Source: Laccaria trichodermophora
Taxonomy: Eukaryota; Basidiomycota; Agaricomycetes; Agaricales; Hydnangiaceae
DNA length: 64,000 nucleotides
Assembly: GCA_018417955.1 (NCBI GenBank)
Contig: JACTVC010000005.1
Coordinates: forward strand, 1,922,001 to 1,986,000
Direction: 5' to 3'
Shown one piece after another: positions 33,484-44,133 of the stretch. The notes under the pieces were generated by a model. That model was not told the origin of the DNA and searched no databases. It saw only the letters and a program-made list of their open reading frames with translations. Each line of letters opens with the position of its first letter. Positions within the stretch are counted from its first letter, which is position 1. The translations under genes and the position numbers were made by a program.

Positions 33484-36400
33484 GAAATTTCCTCCAATCC
33501 TGAAGTCATCAGAGAAGCGTATCAGGTGTTAAAAAAAAGACAGCGCCCTCCTCCGAAAGGAGGTTACCCGTACAGCAAAAATGACCATGTCACTACGAAA
33601 CTAGGTCGCTTACCGCCTTCCCCATGTAAGGTATGCGGAAGTGACAATCATTGGGACAAAGAGTGTCCTGACTGGGATGTCTATCAAGCAAAACAACAGA
33701 AATCAGTCTATCGAGTCGAATTGATAGAGATAGAAGACTTGGAAAACTACTACAGCAGCGTATATTCGGTGCTGATAGTGGAAAGATTAGCCAGAGAACA
33801 TGGATCTTCTCAAGACACGGAAAAGGATTTTGAGAAGGCAGCTCTACGAGCACAAGGTAGTACCCTTGGATCAAGAGAGCGTAAGCCCTACGACGAAGCC
33901 GAAATGGGGAAAAGACAAACCGTATTTGTGGAAGAGATCGAAGATGAGTACTGGGAGCAGTATCGTGCTAAGGAGAAGTCGGATGTTCATTTGTTGTACC
34001 AACAGGGTGATGACGATGACGTAGAAGCTGCCAGGGAGGCCTGTTCGTCCTCTAAAGTGGAAGCTTCCGTGGATGTCAACGCTACGGGAACTAAATTAAA
34101 GGAATCTACGAACTCTGTTCAAAACGAATCTCCAACTACGAATTCTGATTACGCACCTACAAATGGCGACCGTCCGGCGGAAGTTAAAGATCCTCCTATC
34201 CTCATAATCGACCCACCTCCCTTGAAGGAGAAATCGGTGCGCATCCCTAAAGTCCATACTAGACCTGAAGGGATGTCAGCAGTAGGGGTTTCGGTATTAT
34301 CCACAAGAGGTTACGTTGGATTCTTGGAGAACGGCGAAATGGACTTACGACTAGATTCATGCGCAGACATCACATTAATCTCCAGCGAATTTTACGATAC
34401 CTTGATGGCTAAACCAAAAATAAAGCAAGGCATGCGTATGCAACTCTGGCAGTTAACGGACAAAGATTCGAGGTTGAGAGGGTTTGTGCAAATACCTATA
34501 TTCATGGTATCCACCAACGGCGACGTTATCGAAACGGAAGCCGAAGCGTATGTGGTCCCCGATATGACGGTTCCTATTCTCCTTGGAGAGGACTTCCAAC
34601 AATCGTATGAGATGTGCGTGACCAGAAACGTGGAGGAGGGTACCCACTTGTCTTTCCTTCGCCACGACTATAGGATCAAAGCAACCCCCGTCGAGCGTAC
34701 GAAGGATTTTGGTCGTTTGCGTCAAAGCGCTCATATGGCAGCCCAATTCGTACGGAGGCGCCTCCATAGACGTAACAAGAACAAGAGGCATCGACGTAAA
34801 GTCAAGTTCGGCATAGAAGAGAAAACGGTGAGAGCGGCTGAGGATTATCGGCTGAAACCCCATGAAAGCAAACCAATCAGAGTAGAAGGGCAGTTAGGGG
34901 AAGACCGTGAGTGGTTAGTGCAAAAGAACTTACTTGCAAACGCAAACGATTCTTTCTTTGCGGTACCCAATGTCCTAATTTCGGCATCAAACCCCTGGAT
35001 CCCGATAGCCAATCCTACGGATCATCCTTGCTATATAAGAAAAGGGGAAATCATCGGTTCTTTGTGTGATCCAGGAGAGTACTTCGATAGCCCAAGTTCG
35101 CCGGAGGAATTGAAACGATTTCAAGAGGGCGCTGAGAAGATACGTACAGTAATCGCAGTCCAAATGAAAAGTGACCTCCCCAAGGATCAGAAGGAAGAGG
35201 AAGCGGAACAGGAGGAATACGGTCCTAAAACAGCCGCTATGCCTGATCCTACGATCTACCCTTCATCTCAACTTGAAGATTTAATCGATGTGGGCTCCTT
35301 GCCAGACTACTTGAAAGACAGAGCTTGGGCCATGTTACGCAAACGCGTTAAGGCTTTCGGCTTCGACGGGAGGTTAGGAAGCTTACCAGCCAGAGTGCAT
35401 ATTCGCACGGTCGACGGGCAAGTCCCCATATCGGTACCAATGTATAATTCGTCTCCAGAAAAGAGAGCTATAATCAACGAACAAATTGATTCATGGTTCG
35501 AGCAAGGCGTTATTGAACCTTCCAAGAGTCCTTGGAGTGCTCCAGTAGTAATAGCTTATCGCAACGGCAAACCAAGATTTTGTGTTGACTACAGGAAGCT
35601 AAATGCGGCCACTATCCCAGACGAGTTTCCTATTCCACGTCAATCAGAGATTCTCGCTTCGTTATCAGGAGCACAAGTACTTTCTTCTCTGGACGCTTTA
35701 TCGGGGTTCACGCAGCTCGAACTGGCAGAGGAAGACATTGAAAAGACCGCTTTCAGAACTCATCGGGGCTTGTTTCAATTCAAGAGATTACCTTTTGGTT
35801 TGCGCAATGGCCCGTCTATTTTTCAACGAGTGATGCAGAGCATCCTGTCGCCCTACCTCTGGATATTTTGTTTGGTTTACATAGACGACATAGTCATCTA
35901 CTCAAAATCATACGAAGAGCACATAGATCACTTGGACAAAGTGCTAGAAGCCATAGAAAAAGCGGGATTAACTCTTTCGCCGAAGAAGTGTCACTTATTC
36001 TATGGTTCCATCTTGTTGCTGGGACATAAAGTTTCCTGTCTCGGACTGTCAACCCACGCAGAAAAAGTTAAAGCGATCATGGAACTAGAGCGCCCACGGA
36101 AATTATCACAGCTACAAGCCTTCCTGGGGATGGTAGTGTATTTCTCAGCATTCATCCCTTATTATGCTTCCGTTTGCGCCCCTTTATTCCAACTTCTGCG
36201 CAAAGGTCACAAGTGGATTTGGGGAATAGAACAGGAACATGCCTTTCAAGCAGCTAAGTCCGCTTTGAATTCCAGTCCAGTCCTCGGTCACCCCATGGAG
36301 GGCCTTCCCTACCGTCTGTACACCGACGCTTCTGATGAAGCTTTGGGCTGCGCTTTGCAACAAGTACAACCTATCAAAGTAAAGGATCTGAAAGGGACTC

Positions 36401-37890
36401 GCACTTACGACAGATTGAGGAAAGCATATGATAGCAACCTGAAACCGCCCCGTTTGGTCGCAATGATAGGAACGAGCAAGTCTGACTCCAATTACGAGGA
36501 CGAGTGGGCCCCTGATTTCGACGACACCATAGTTCACGTCGAACGGGTCATTGCTTATTGGTCTCGGCTATTCAAGAATGCGGAAACTCGATACTCAACT
36601 ACTGAACGCGAAGCTTTAGGAGCCAAAGAAGGACTAGTCAAATTCCAGCCTTTCATAGAAGGTGAGAACGTACTATTGATTACAGATCACTCCGCGCTTC
36701 AGTGGGCAAGGACATACGAGAACGCGAATCGTCGACTCGCTGCTTGGGGGGCCGTTTTCTCGGCGTACGCACCTAAGTTAGAGATTGTACATCGCGCCGG
36801 CAGAGTGCATTCTAATGTTGATCCCCTTTCCCGACTTCCCAGAGCTCCCCCTCCTCAGACATCTCCTTTGGAATGTGATGAGCCAGCAATACGCGCCAAA
36901 GAGACTCTGGATGAAAGGCAGGAAGTCAGTAGTCCGGCGGAGAAGATGGCCGCTTACTCTTTCGCAGCATGGTCAATTGAAGATTGCCTGAATCCCCCTA
37001 AGGAAGTCCTAATCAATATGCGATCTCGGAACGGCAAAAATAACGAAATGGTACAACCTTCTGAATCTCTCAACGACACCGAATTTCCTCGAACGCAAAC
37101 AGACACTCCAGCTGGAAGCGACGATGAGGAACTCGACACGTTAAAGACCACGTTGGAGTATTGGGGAGCAACAAACCCTCCTCCTACCATCCACTTGTCG
37201 ATGAGTGATACCGCGAAAAAGGAATGGCGCAATGATTACCTACGGGATCCAGCTTTCAAAGCCATAGCGTCAGATCCAAAATCTTCATATGACGAGTACA
37301 GCCCTGGGCGTCGATTCTTTGTCGACAAGGATGGGATGGTCTTCTTTAGCAATGAGGACTATCAGCCTCGTCTTTGCGTACCAGAAGGGCAGCGTAACTT
37401 CATCCTCTCGGAAGCGCACGAAAACCCGTTGGAATCCGCTCACTCAGGACCCGAGCGCTTATGGCAATCCCTGAGCACGCGGTTTTATTGGAAACGAATG
37501 AAACTGGACATCGAAAAATTCTGCAAGACCTGCAACATTTGCCAGAAGTCAAAATTTTCAAACTTCAATAAATTTGGCTTACTGATACCGAATCCCATTC
37601 CTTCCCGGCCCTACCAATCGATCTCGATGGACTTCTTAGTGAACCTACCCTGGTCGGAAGGCTTTAACGCCATCTTTGTGGTGGTCGACCGGTTGACAAA
37701 GCACGCATCTTTTATCCCAACGACAACTGGGCTCGACACAGAGGACTTCGCTAATCTATTTGTGAAGCATATAGTTTGCAAATTCGGTCTACCTGAGAGC
37801 ATCATAACAGATCGGGATCCGCGATGGACAACGGATTTCTGGATAGGAATCGCAAAATTCCTACAGACTCGGATGAGCTTATCATCATCG
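33484..37890 (+). CDS. pol: Pol: zinc knuckle, protease, RT, RNase H, integrase (N-terminal and part of core)
   Basis: In phase with gag after its TGA. The CCHC knuckle CKVCGSDNHWDKEC lies near 33634. The aspartic protease site reads LDSCADITLIS near 34350. The reverse transcriptase spans about 35450-36080 with SSLDALSGFTQLELA and the catalytic LVYIDDIVIYS near 35875. RNase H follows (LYTDASDEALG, TTEREALGAKE, ITDHSALQWAR). The integrase zinc domain (H..H..CKTCNICQ) sits near 37420-37550, and the core has SMDFLVN and ITDRDPRW, two of the three catalytic acids. The frame is cut at 37890 by an inserted element before the catalytic Glu; the open frame runs on into the insert to 38076 as a chimeric tail. 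Confidence 0.92.
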
Positions 37891-38404
37891 GAGGTCTTTA
37901 CCATCCCCCACGTAATCCATATGGACTCCACTGGACTCCACTGGACTCCAGTGGATTCCAGTGGCCCTCTTACCAGGCCAGATTGGCTGGCAGAATGCCC
38001 AGTCCACTGGAGTCCAGTCCAGTCCAGTCCAGTCCAGTCCACTGGACTCCCACTGGACTGCCAGCCACTTTCCTGAGTCCAGTCCCAGTCCAGTGGACTA
38101 TGAGTCCAGTCAGAGTCCAGTGGAGTCCAGTGGATTCCAGTGGATTCCAGTCATTCCAGTATATTATTATTATTATATATGAATACTACTAAAAAAGCGA
38201 AAATAGACTATACAATAAACTTACATTTTAATGATCAATGAAAGGAAAGGTTATAATTTACATATAGTGTGGGTCAGTGATAGCTGCAATAAGGATTTAT
38301 GATTTTGTTCAGTCTGCGGGGTGAGGTCACGTGACTTACTTGAGGGCGTGCCATATCGTCACGTCTCCTGTTTGCGGCATGGTCACACCTCTGTGACCAT
38401 CCCA

Positions 38405-39090
38405 TTCCCTTCCACCACTACCACCTCTATCACTGCCCACGCCAACGCCGCCCACGCCAACGCCGCCCACATCAACGCCGCCCACATCAACGCCGCCCAC
38501 ATCAACGCCGCCCACGCCAATGCCGCCCACGCCCATGCCCACGCCAACGTGGAAGGACAGGCCAAGAACGAGGGACGGCGCCCATGACGTGTCAACGTCA
38601 TGGGCCGAGGGTATGTCTGCCCCACCACCCCAATGCCCCGTACTCACCACGACAGGCGCCAGCGGCACGCAACAACACAAACAACACACGAGGAGGCCAA
38701 CGACACACAAGAACGACGACACGAAGACGACAACACACGACGACGACGACACGCCGGGACGACGACACCCCAGGACGACGATATGCGAGGACGACGACGA
38801 CGCGCGAGGACGACAACACACGACGACGACGACGACTACACGCCGGGACGACGACACACGACCACGACCACGACACGCGACCGCGACGACAACGACGCGA
38901 CGACAACGACACACGACGACGACGACACGCGACCGACGACACGCGACGACGACGACGACACGCAACCGACGACACACGACGACGACGACTACACGCCGGG
39001 ACGACGACACGCGATGACGACGACGAACGAGCGCCGACGAAAACGCCGCCCCCACCACACCCGAAAAACGACGAGCGCCCGCCAGCGCTG
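38405..39090. repeat. GCCGCCCAC minisatellite and ACGACG simple repeats
   Basis: A 15-bp unit (CAACGCCGCCCACAT type) at about 38430-38540 is followed by about 400 bp of ACGACGACAC repeats. The open frames in all phases are by-products of the repeat. Confidence 0.85.
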
Positions 39091-39109
39091 AACGGCGACG
39101 AGGCCCCTT

Positions 39110-39358
39110 CACTCTCTCCCCCTTTCCCCCCTCCCCCTTTCCTTGCTCCTCTCTCCCCCCCTCCCTTTCCTTCCCCCTTCCTTGCTCCCTCCCCCCTCTA
39201 TTCATTCCTCTCTTCCCCCTCCCTTTCCCTTTCCCCTCCCTTTCCCTTTCCCCTCCCTTTCCCTTTCCCCTCCCTTTCCCTTTCCCCTCCCTTTCCCTTT
39301 CCCCTCCCTTTCCCTTTCCCCTCCCTTTCCCTTTCCCTTCCCCCTCCCTCCCCCCTCT
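39110..39358. repeat. Polypyrimidine tract (CCCTTT/CCCCTCCC)
   Basis: Almost pure C/T for about 240 bp, with an 18-bp unit of CCCTCCCTTTCCCTTTCC type repeated at least six times. The other strand has many closely spaced GGG runs. Confidence 0.9.
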
Positions 39359-39992
39359 GTAACATAGAATCTATGTAAATTTAATTAATTTAATTAATAA
39401 ATATACTTCAATTTTATTTTTTGTTTTTAAGTCTAAGTTCAAGAATTCTGGATTAACTTAGGTCTGTGGCAGTCCAGTCCAGTCCAGTTTTGTGATTTGC
39501 AGTCCAGTCCAGTCCAGTCCAGTCCAGCTTTGTGCTTGCAGTCCAGTGGAGTCCAGTTTTGTGCTGGGAGTCCAGTGGAGTCCAGTTTTGTGATTTGCAG
39601 TCCAGTCCAGTCCAGTCCAGTCCAGCTTTGTGCTTGCAGTCCAGTGGAGTCCAGTTTTGTGCTGGGAGTCCAGTGGAGTCCAGTTTTGTGATTGGCAGTC
39701 CAGTCCAGTCCAGCTTTGTGCTTGCAGTCCAGTGGAGTCCAGTGGAGTCCAGTTTTGTGCTGGGAGTCTAGTGGAGTCCAGTTTTGTGATTGGCAGTCCA
39801 GTCCAGTCCAGCTTTGTGCTTGCAGTCCAGTGGAGTCCAGTGGAGTCCAGTTTTGTGCTGGGAGTCCAGTGGAGTCCAGTTTTGTGATTGGCAGTCCAGT
39901 CCAGTCCAGTCCAGTGGAATCCAGTGGAATCCAGTGGAGTCCAGTGGAGTCCATGTGGATTATGTGGGGGATGGTAAAGTATTGCATCATCG

Positions 39993-40826
39993 CATCACCC
40001 TCAACATGATGGACAGACCGAAGTAGTGAACAGGTTGCTCACGACAATGTTAAGAGCGTTTACTTCGGGGAAGAAATCTGAGTGGGCAAAGTGGCTTCAC
40101 CTACTTGAATTTGCTTATAACAGCGCCGTGCATTCATCGACAAGTGCCTCCCCATTCCACCTCATGCTAGGTTTCCACCCAAGGACACCGCTGGATTTCA
40201 CGGGCACTAAGAGGAATGACGAGGTTACCAATCGCGCGTTGAGTCCAGAGGCCGTGACGTTTTTGGAAAACATGGCTATGCACAGGGATAGCGCTAAGAG
40301 AGCGATAGCCAAGGCTCAGGACCAACAAGCCCGCTCCTACAATAAAGGCCGGAAGCCTGTACCTGAGCTGAAGAAAGGCGATCGCGTACTGGTTAACCCC
40401 CACGCGCTGGAATGGATCGAATCCAAAGGGGAAGGGAAAAAACTCACCCAGCGCTGGATAGGGCCTTTCGAAGTAATACAAAGGATTAATCCGAACGTGT
40501 ATCGTCTACGGATGAGCAACCTATACCCGGGCCTGCCGATATTCAACTATCAGCATCTAAAAAAATACGAAGAGTCACCCGAAAAATTCGGAGCGCGGAT
40601 TACGCTACCTGAGACGCGAACTTCTTCTCCCGCAAAAGAGGAGTACGAAGTAGAGCGCATAGTGGCGGAGAGGCGAACTAAAAAAGGCCTCCAGTACCTG
40701 GTGCGTTGGGAGGGTTATAGCCCCCTGTACGACACCTGGGAACCCAAGAAAGCGCTGAAGAATGCCCCGGAAATCGTTGCTAAATGGCAAAAACAGCACG
40801 ATGGAAGGGGTCAGGGTGGTTTGTGA
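39993..40826 (+). CDS. pol: Pol: integrase C-terminal part and chromodomain
   Basis: Resumes the integrase frame after the insert. HHPQHDGQTEVVNRLL includes the third catalytic residue (Glu of QTE). It is followed by FAYNSAVHSSTSASPFHLML and the GPFEVIQRINPNVYRLRM strand of the integrase C-terminal domain. Residues near the end (YEVERIVAERRTKKGLQYLV, RWEGYSPLYDTWEP) form a chromodomain, which in chromoviruses directs integration to modified histones. Reading 37890 to 39993 over the CATCATCG duplication restores the integrase frame, proving that the break is a secondary insertion. TGA ends it at 40826. Confidence 0.9.
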   Translation, partial: HHPQHDGQTEVVNRLLTTMLRAFTSGKKSEWAKWLHLLEFAYNSAVHSSTSASPFHLMLGFHPRTPLDFTGTKRNDEVTNRALSPEAVTFLENMAMHRDSAKRAIAKAQDQQARSYNKGRKPVPELKKGDRVLVNPHALEWIESKGEGKKLTQRWIGPFEVIQRINPNVYRLRMSNLYPGLPIFNYQHLKKYEESPEKFGARITLPETRTSSPAKEEYEVERIVAERRTKKGLQYLVRWEGYSPLYDTWEPKKALKNAPEIVAKWQKQHDGRGQGGL

Positions 40827-40982
40827 TGTTTTCATATGCTAACTTATCTCGCTTACATCAGTGATCGATCTCACTGATAAGCGACCCTATACCCTTCCTT
40901 TCTTTCCTCCCTTTTCTTTCTCACTCTCATCTGTACTTCCATCTTTATTACCTCTTCACCTTTTTTCTCCTCACGGATTGTC

Positions 40983-43565
40983 ATGGAGTTCCTATACACG
41001 GACAGCGACGGAATCGTCCCCGCTTCGAGCCGAGAGATCTTGCCGGCAGGAGAGTGGGTCGCGCTCAATGCCTCCGCAGGTAAGATTCCCTCTACCGACG
41101 TTTTCCAACAGGCTCTGGAAGATCGCGCCTTTTTGCCGGAGGATTTGCGCGCGCGACCAACGGGTTGGACTTGGACCAAGGAACCCGCTTGGTTTAGCCA
41201 GCGTTACCACTGGGACACTTGGAACATCGTGGAGTCCTACGTCGACGAAAACGACGCTGTACCCTGGTATTTCAGCGAAGGGGGTCTGCCATGGACCAAC
41301 TCAGGGGGAAAATTCTTTTTGGACACGGATCTCAGGGATAAGGCAACAGAATCACTGTCTAAGTTATGGCAGTGCATAGAGTCAATTACCGCTAACCCTC
41401 CCTTTGTCAAGGGCACGGATCACCCTTCACGCTTCAATCAGCTCCGTCTGCAATCGGGCTGGGACTCTGCGAACAGCGTCGACTCCCTGGCGCGTGAGGC
41501 ACGCGGGAAAGCGCTCGAATTCCTCGGCTTCATCAATTGGTGGACCTCATCCATCATGCGCTGGGAGTCCCCACTACAACCATGGATGGCGGGATACATC
41601 GCTAGCCTCCGCTTACGGAGTCTCAAGAAACGAGGAGTTTTTCTGGATCTTCTGCGCAACTGGCACCATCTAAACATCGCACATCTGTTGGCAGAGAATG
41701 TCCCTGTCTATTACTTTTGGATGGAGGAGCTCACACAGTATCCTAGCCTCAGCCGTCTGTCCCCCAACATTCTTCAGGCCTACTCAGACGCTTGCGCAGC
41801 CTTGGACAAGGCGGAAGTGGTCGCGGATGAGATGATGGGGTATGATGAGGAACTAGCGACGATACGACAATACGACAACTTCCTTCAACAACGATTCGCT
41901 CTCGATCACACTACTTCCCCCCTCTTCATCGACATCCCATCTTCCGCCACCGTGTACATTGTCGATTTCAAGGGATGGGCACGTCGCCCCATTACCAACT
42001 TCACCATCGTCAGAGACTATGCGGAGCGTTATCATTTCTTCATCGACATGGAAATGACAGGGGGCTTGGTCACCATTTGGAGGTGGAAGCCTAGAGTAGC
42101 CGCTACGGGCTCTGACCTACAAGCAGGATGGGAAGGTCAAGGCGTTAGCACAGAAGCCAGAGGGGGGGACTGTGAAATCCGTGAACTCTTCAAGAGTTTG
42201 TACGCGCCCTCCGTCAAGGAGAACTTCGACAAATGGGGCCGTTTACGCCTGCCGGGTGAAGGCAGTACTGATTCTTCACAGGATCCTGCCAGCCCCTTAG
42301 CTTCTTCACCACAGGGAAACCGAACCCAATTACTGCCTCGCCCGGCATGGGTTCCAGACTCTCACCCAGACATTCCTATCCCACGACCACCCGCTGCGAC
42401 CGATGTCCCATCCAGATGGTTTGAAGCCATGACCGCAGCGTCCCCCGCGCCGTCCCATTCACGAACATCTTCCATACCGCAACCCTCCAGAGCTTCCGCC
42501 CGCCACAGCTCTCGGGATTCCAGACGATCAGCTTCACCGTCGTCTTCCTCGCGCCAATCAGCTCTACCCACGTCACGAAGTTCTTTCGTCTTAGAGATAC
42601 GCAGGATGGGCGATGAGTATGCTACCCATGAAGCTACTTGGGCCAGTAAGAAGCCGCTCAACTGGAATCTAGATTTCCTGGACGTCAGCTATCTTTTGGT
42701 TCCAGACCCCAAATCCCAAGCGCGTCTGCGTTACTGGGCCGCATGCTCGGGCGACTCATCTTCCATGGCAGCCATTTTGTTCAAGGCTATCACCTTTGGT
42801 CTCCCTTTCGCCATTGGAGTCAAAGTGGAAGACTTTGTTCGATTCAAACCGGAGGACGTCTCCGATATGGACCGCCTCGTCGGGAAGCCTACCTGTAACA
42901 CGGAGCCGCCCTTTCTTTACACAGCCCAAGGAGCTCTCAGAGCATACTACATGAGTCGCGTGAACGACGTCATCCGCCGCCCACACGCTAGAGTTCTGAT
43001 TGGTATGGGGGGCCCCATTGCTTGGTTAGGTCGCAAGTGGGGTGGCGCTGAACTGGTCTCGCAGTACATGTCCGGACCGTCCCCCGACGTCTACGTCCAC
43101 CGTCGAGGGTATATCGACTCCGACGATGAGCATCCGATGTTCCTTTACACGGATGAGATGTCTCCCCAGGAGGTCGATGTCTTGTTTGGTTGCATACGCA
43201 GCGACAGTGACAAAGACAAATCCCTTTATCCATCGAAAGACATCCTCGATGATAGCTGTTTCTTCTGGACGGGCGAATGGAGCGAACGCATGGAGAGCAT
43301 GTTCTCCGATCTCACCAAGGAGATTTTGCAGGGTACAGCAAAATTCCGTACGCCCGGGATGTGGAACGAATACTTCCGCCGCCGCAGCCGCATGACCAGA
43401 GGCCCACGCGACCGTTTGAATCACGCGGCGCCAGCATCCCTACTGTGCCTGCATGCCAGGATCTTGGCCGGCTTCCCAGTTGATTGGCACAAAACTCGGA
43501 TCGCACACATCGAGCTGCCGGAGGAGTACAAGCCCCGTCAAATCGGAAATAGGGGGGCTTTGTGA
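40983..43565 (+). CDS. Third ORF of the chromovirus, unknown function
   Basis: 860 codons from an ATG, 157 bp after Pol. Unbroken. It contains blocks I associate with the extra ORF of basidiomycete gypsy elements (PTGWTWTKEPAWFS, EGGLPWTNSGG, DTDLRDKATESL, FLGFINWWTSSIMRW). The region around residues 430-530 is Ser/Pro-rich and probably disordered. No signal peptide or clear membrane segment was seen, so an envelope role is not supported. The stop TGA lies inside the first bases of the 3' LTR, and the polypurine tract is within the coding sequence. That the longest intact ORF in the window belongs to this frame suggests selection until recently. Confidence 0.8.
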   Translation: MEFLYTDSDGIVPASSREILPAGEWVALNASAGKIPSTDVFQQALEDRAFLPEDLRARPTGWTWTKEPAWFSQRYHWDTWNIVESYVDENDAVPWYFSEGGLPWTNSGGKFFLDTDLRDKATESLSKLWQCIESITANPPFVKGTDHPSRFNQLRLQSGWDSANSVDSLAREARGKALEFLGFINWWTSSIMRWESPLQPWMAGYIASLRLRSLKKRGVFLDLLRNWHHLNIAHLLAENVPVYYFWMEELTQYPSLSRLSPNILQAYSDACAALDKAEVVADEMMGYDEELATIRQYDNFLQQRFALDHTTSPLFIDIPSSATVYIVDFKGWARRPITNFTIVRDYAERYHFFIDMEMTGGLVTIWRWKPRVAATGSDLQAGWEGQGVSTEARGGDCEIRELFKSLYAPSVKENFDKWGRLRLPGEGSTDSSQDPASPLASSPQGNRTQLLPRPAWVPDSHPDIPIPRPPAATDVPSRWFEAMTAASPAPSHSRTSSIPQPSRASARHSSRDSRRSASPSSSSRQSALPTSRSSFVLEIRRMGDEYATHEATWASKKPLNWNLDFLDVSYLLVPDPKSQARLRYWAACSGDSSSMAAILFKAITFGLPFAIGVKVEDFVRFKPEDVSDMDRLVGKPTCNTEPPFLYTAQGALRAYYMSRVNDVIRRPHARVLIGMGGPIAWLGRKWGGAELVSQYMSGPSPDVYVHRRGYIDSDDEHPMFLYTDEMSPQEVDVLFGCIRSDSDKDKSLYPSKDILDDSCFFWTGEWSERMESMFSDLTKEILQGTAKFRTPGMWNEYFRRRSRMTRGPRDRLNHAAPASLLCLHARILAGFPVDWHKTRIAHIELPEEYKPRQIGNRGAL
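43545..43557 (+). other. Polypurine tract
   Basis: GGAAATAGGGGGG, three bases before the 3' LTR, the usual plus-strand primer position. It also encodes the last residues of the third ORF. Confidence 0.75.
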
Positions 43566-44133
43566 GGGGTCAGTATCCCTCTCTCTGGTTATTTCCCATT
43601 CAACGGTACTTCAGAATCTTCTTAGAGTCACACAGTCACCCATGTTCACATTTAGTCACGATAGTCACGATATAGTTACTCTGTAAACGTCACAAGAAAA
43701 CTTTACTACTTACTACATCAACTCTTTTACTGCTTTTACGTCCGAGCATTGTACTCACGACTCGTCGTACGCAAGACTCATTAAAAGGAAAGATCCTCAT
43801 AAGAGGCAAAGGTCAGATCTTTGCAGAATAACTTGGGAGCTCGTGACTCCTGTATACGCTGATAAATCTTCTTCTGCAGTCAGAAGAGATTTAGCTACAG
43901 TCTCTTACGGCTTTCCGAGGAGACAGAGAATTCTACGCTCGTGGCTATCCAGGGCATTAGTAGATTCTCGCGTAGCTAAGTTCTGTACTGCTAGGTATCC
44001 ATCTCGGAACAAGACTTTCGATCAGGTCCTCACACCAATATACTACACGTGAGATACAACGCTCGCTAGGATACGCTCGTCGTTGTCACTACTCCCGCTA
44101 CTCGAGTGAACCCTCTCGTAACAGGGTAGCACA
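43561..44133 (+). repeat. 3' LTR
   Basis: 573 bp, same length as the 5' copy, differing at five positions by eye (for example CACAGTC for CACGGTC, and ACG for ATG at the start of the LTR-internal open stretch). Confidence 0.95.

Larger units (their letters stand above)
37891..39984. mobile_element. 2.1-kb TIR element with CCAGT arrays inserted in integrase
   Basis: Flanked by CATCATCG (37883-37890 and 39985-39992). The ends share CTTTACCATCCCCCAC in inverted orientation, with about 37 bp of terminal inverted repeat. Inside the TIRs are arrays of GGACTCCA/CCAGT (37917-38165 and 39470-39955), which read in several frames as DSTGLHW or SSPVQ repeats. The middle is a chain of simple-sequence blocks. 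There is no transposase. The 8-bp duplication suggests a non-autonomous hAT-like element. Confidence 0.8.
30115..44133 (+). mobile_element. Ty3/gypsy chromovirus LTR retrotransposon (14.0 kb)
   Basis: Two 573-bp LTRs beginning TGTGAGGGG and ending TAGCACA, flanked by the 5-bp duplication CGTGG (30110-30114 and 44134-44138). Internal order: gag, protease, reverse transcriptase, RNase H, integrase, chromodomain, plus a third ORF. By eye the LTRs differ at five sites (four transitions), about 0.9%, so the insertion is young. The integrase is interrupted by a 2.1-kb element, so this copy cannot make intact Pol. It inserted into a reverse-strand gene. Confidence 0.95.

Noticed and set aside
38336..39378. 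Several overlapping open frames of 125-290 codons
   Set aside because: Entirely composed of ACGACG, GCCGCCCAC and CCCTTT simple repeats, open in up to five frames.
39439..40026. Open frames reading DSTGLDWTGL and SSPVQSS repeats
   Set aside because: Product of the CCAGT array of the inserted TIR element.
40983..43565. Envelope gene interpretation of the third ORF
   Set aside because: No signal peptide, membrane anchor or glycoprotein-like pattern could be seen.
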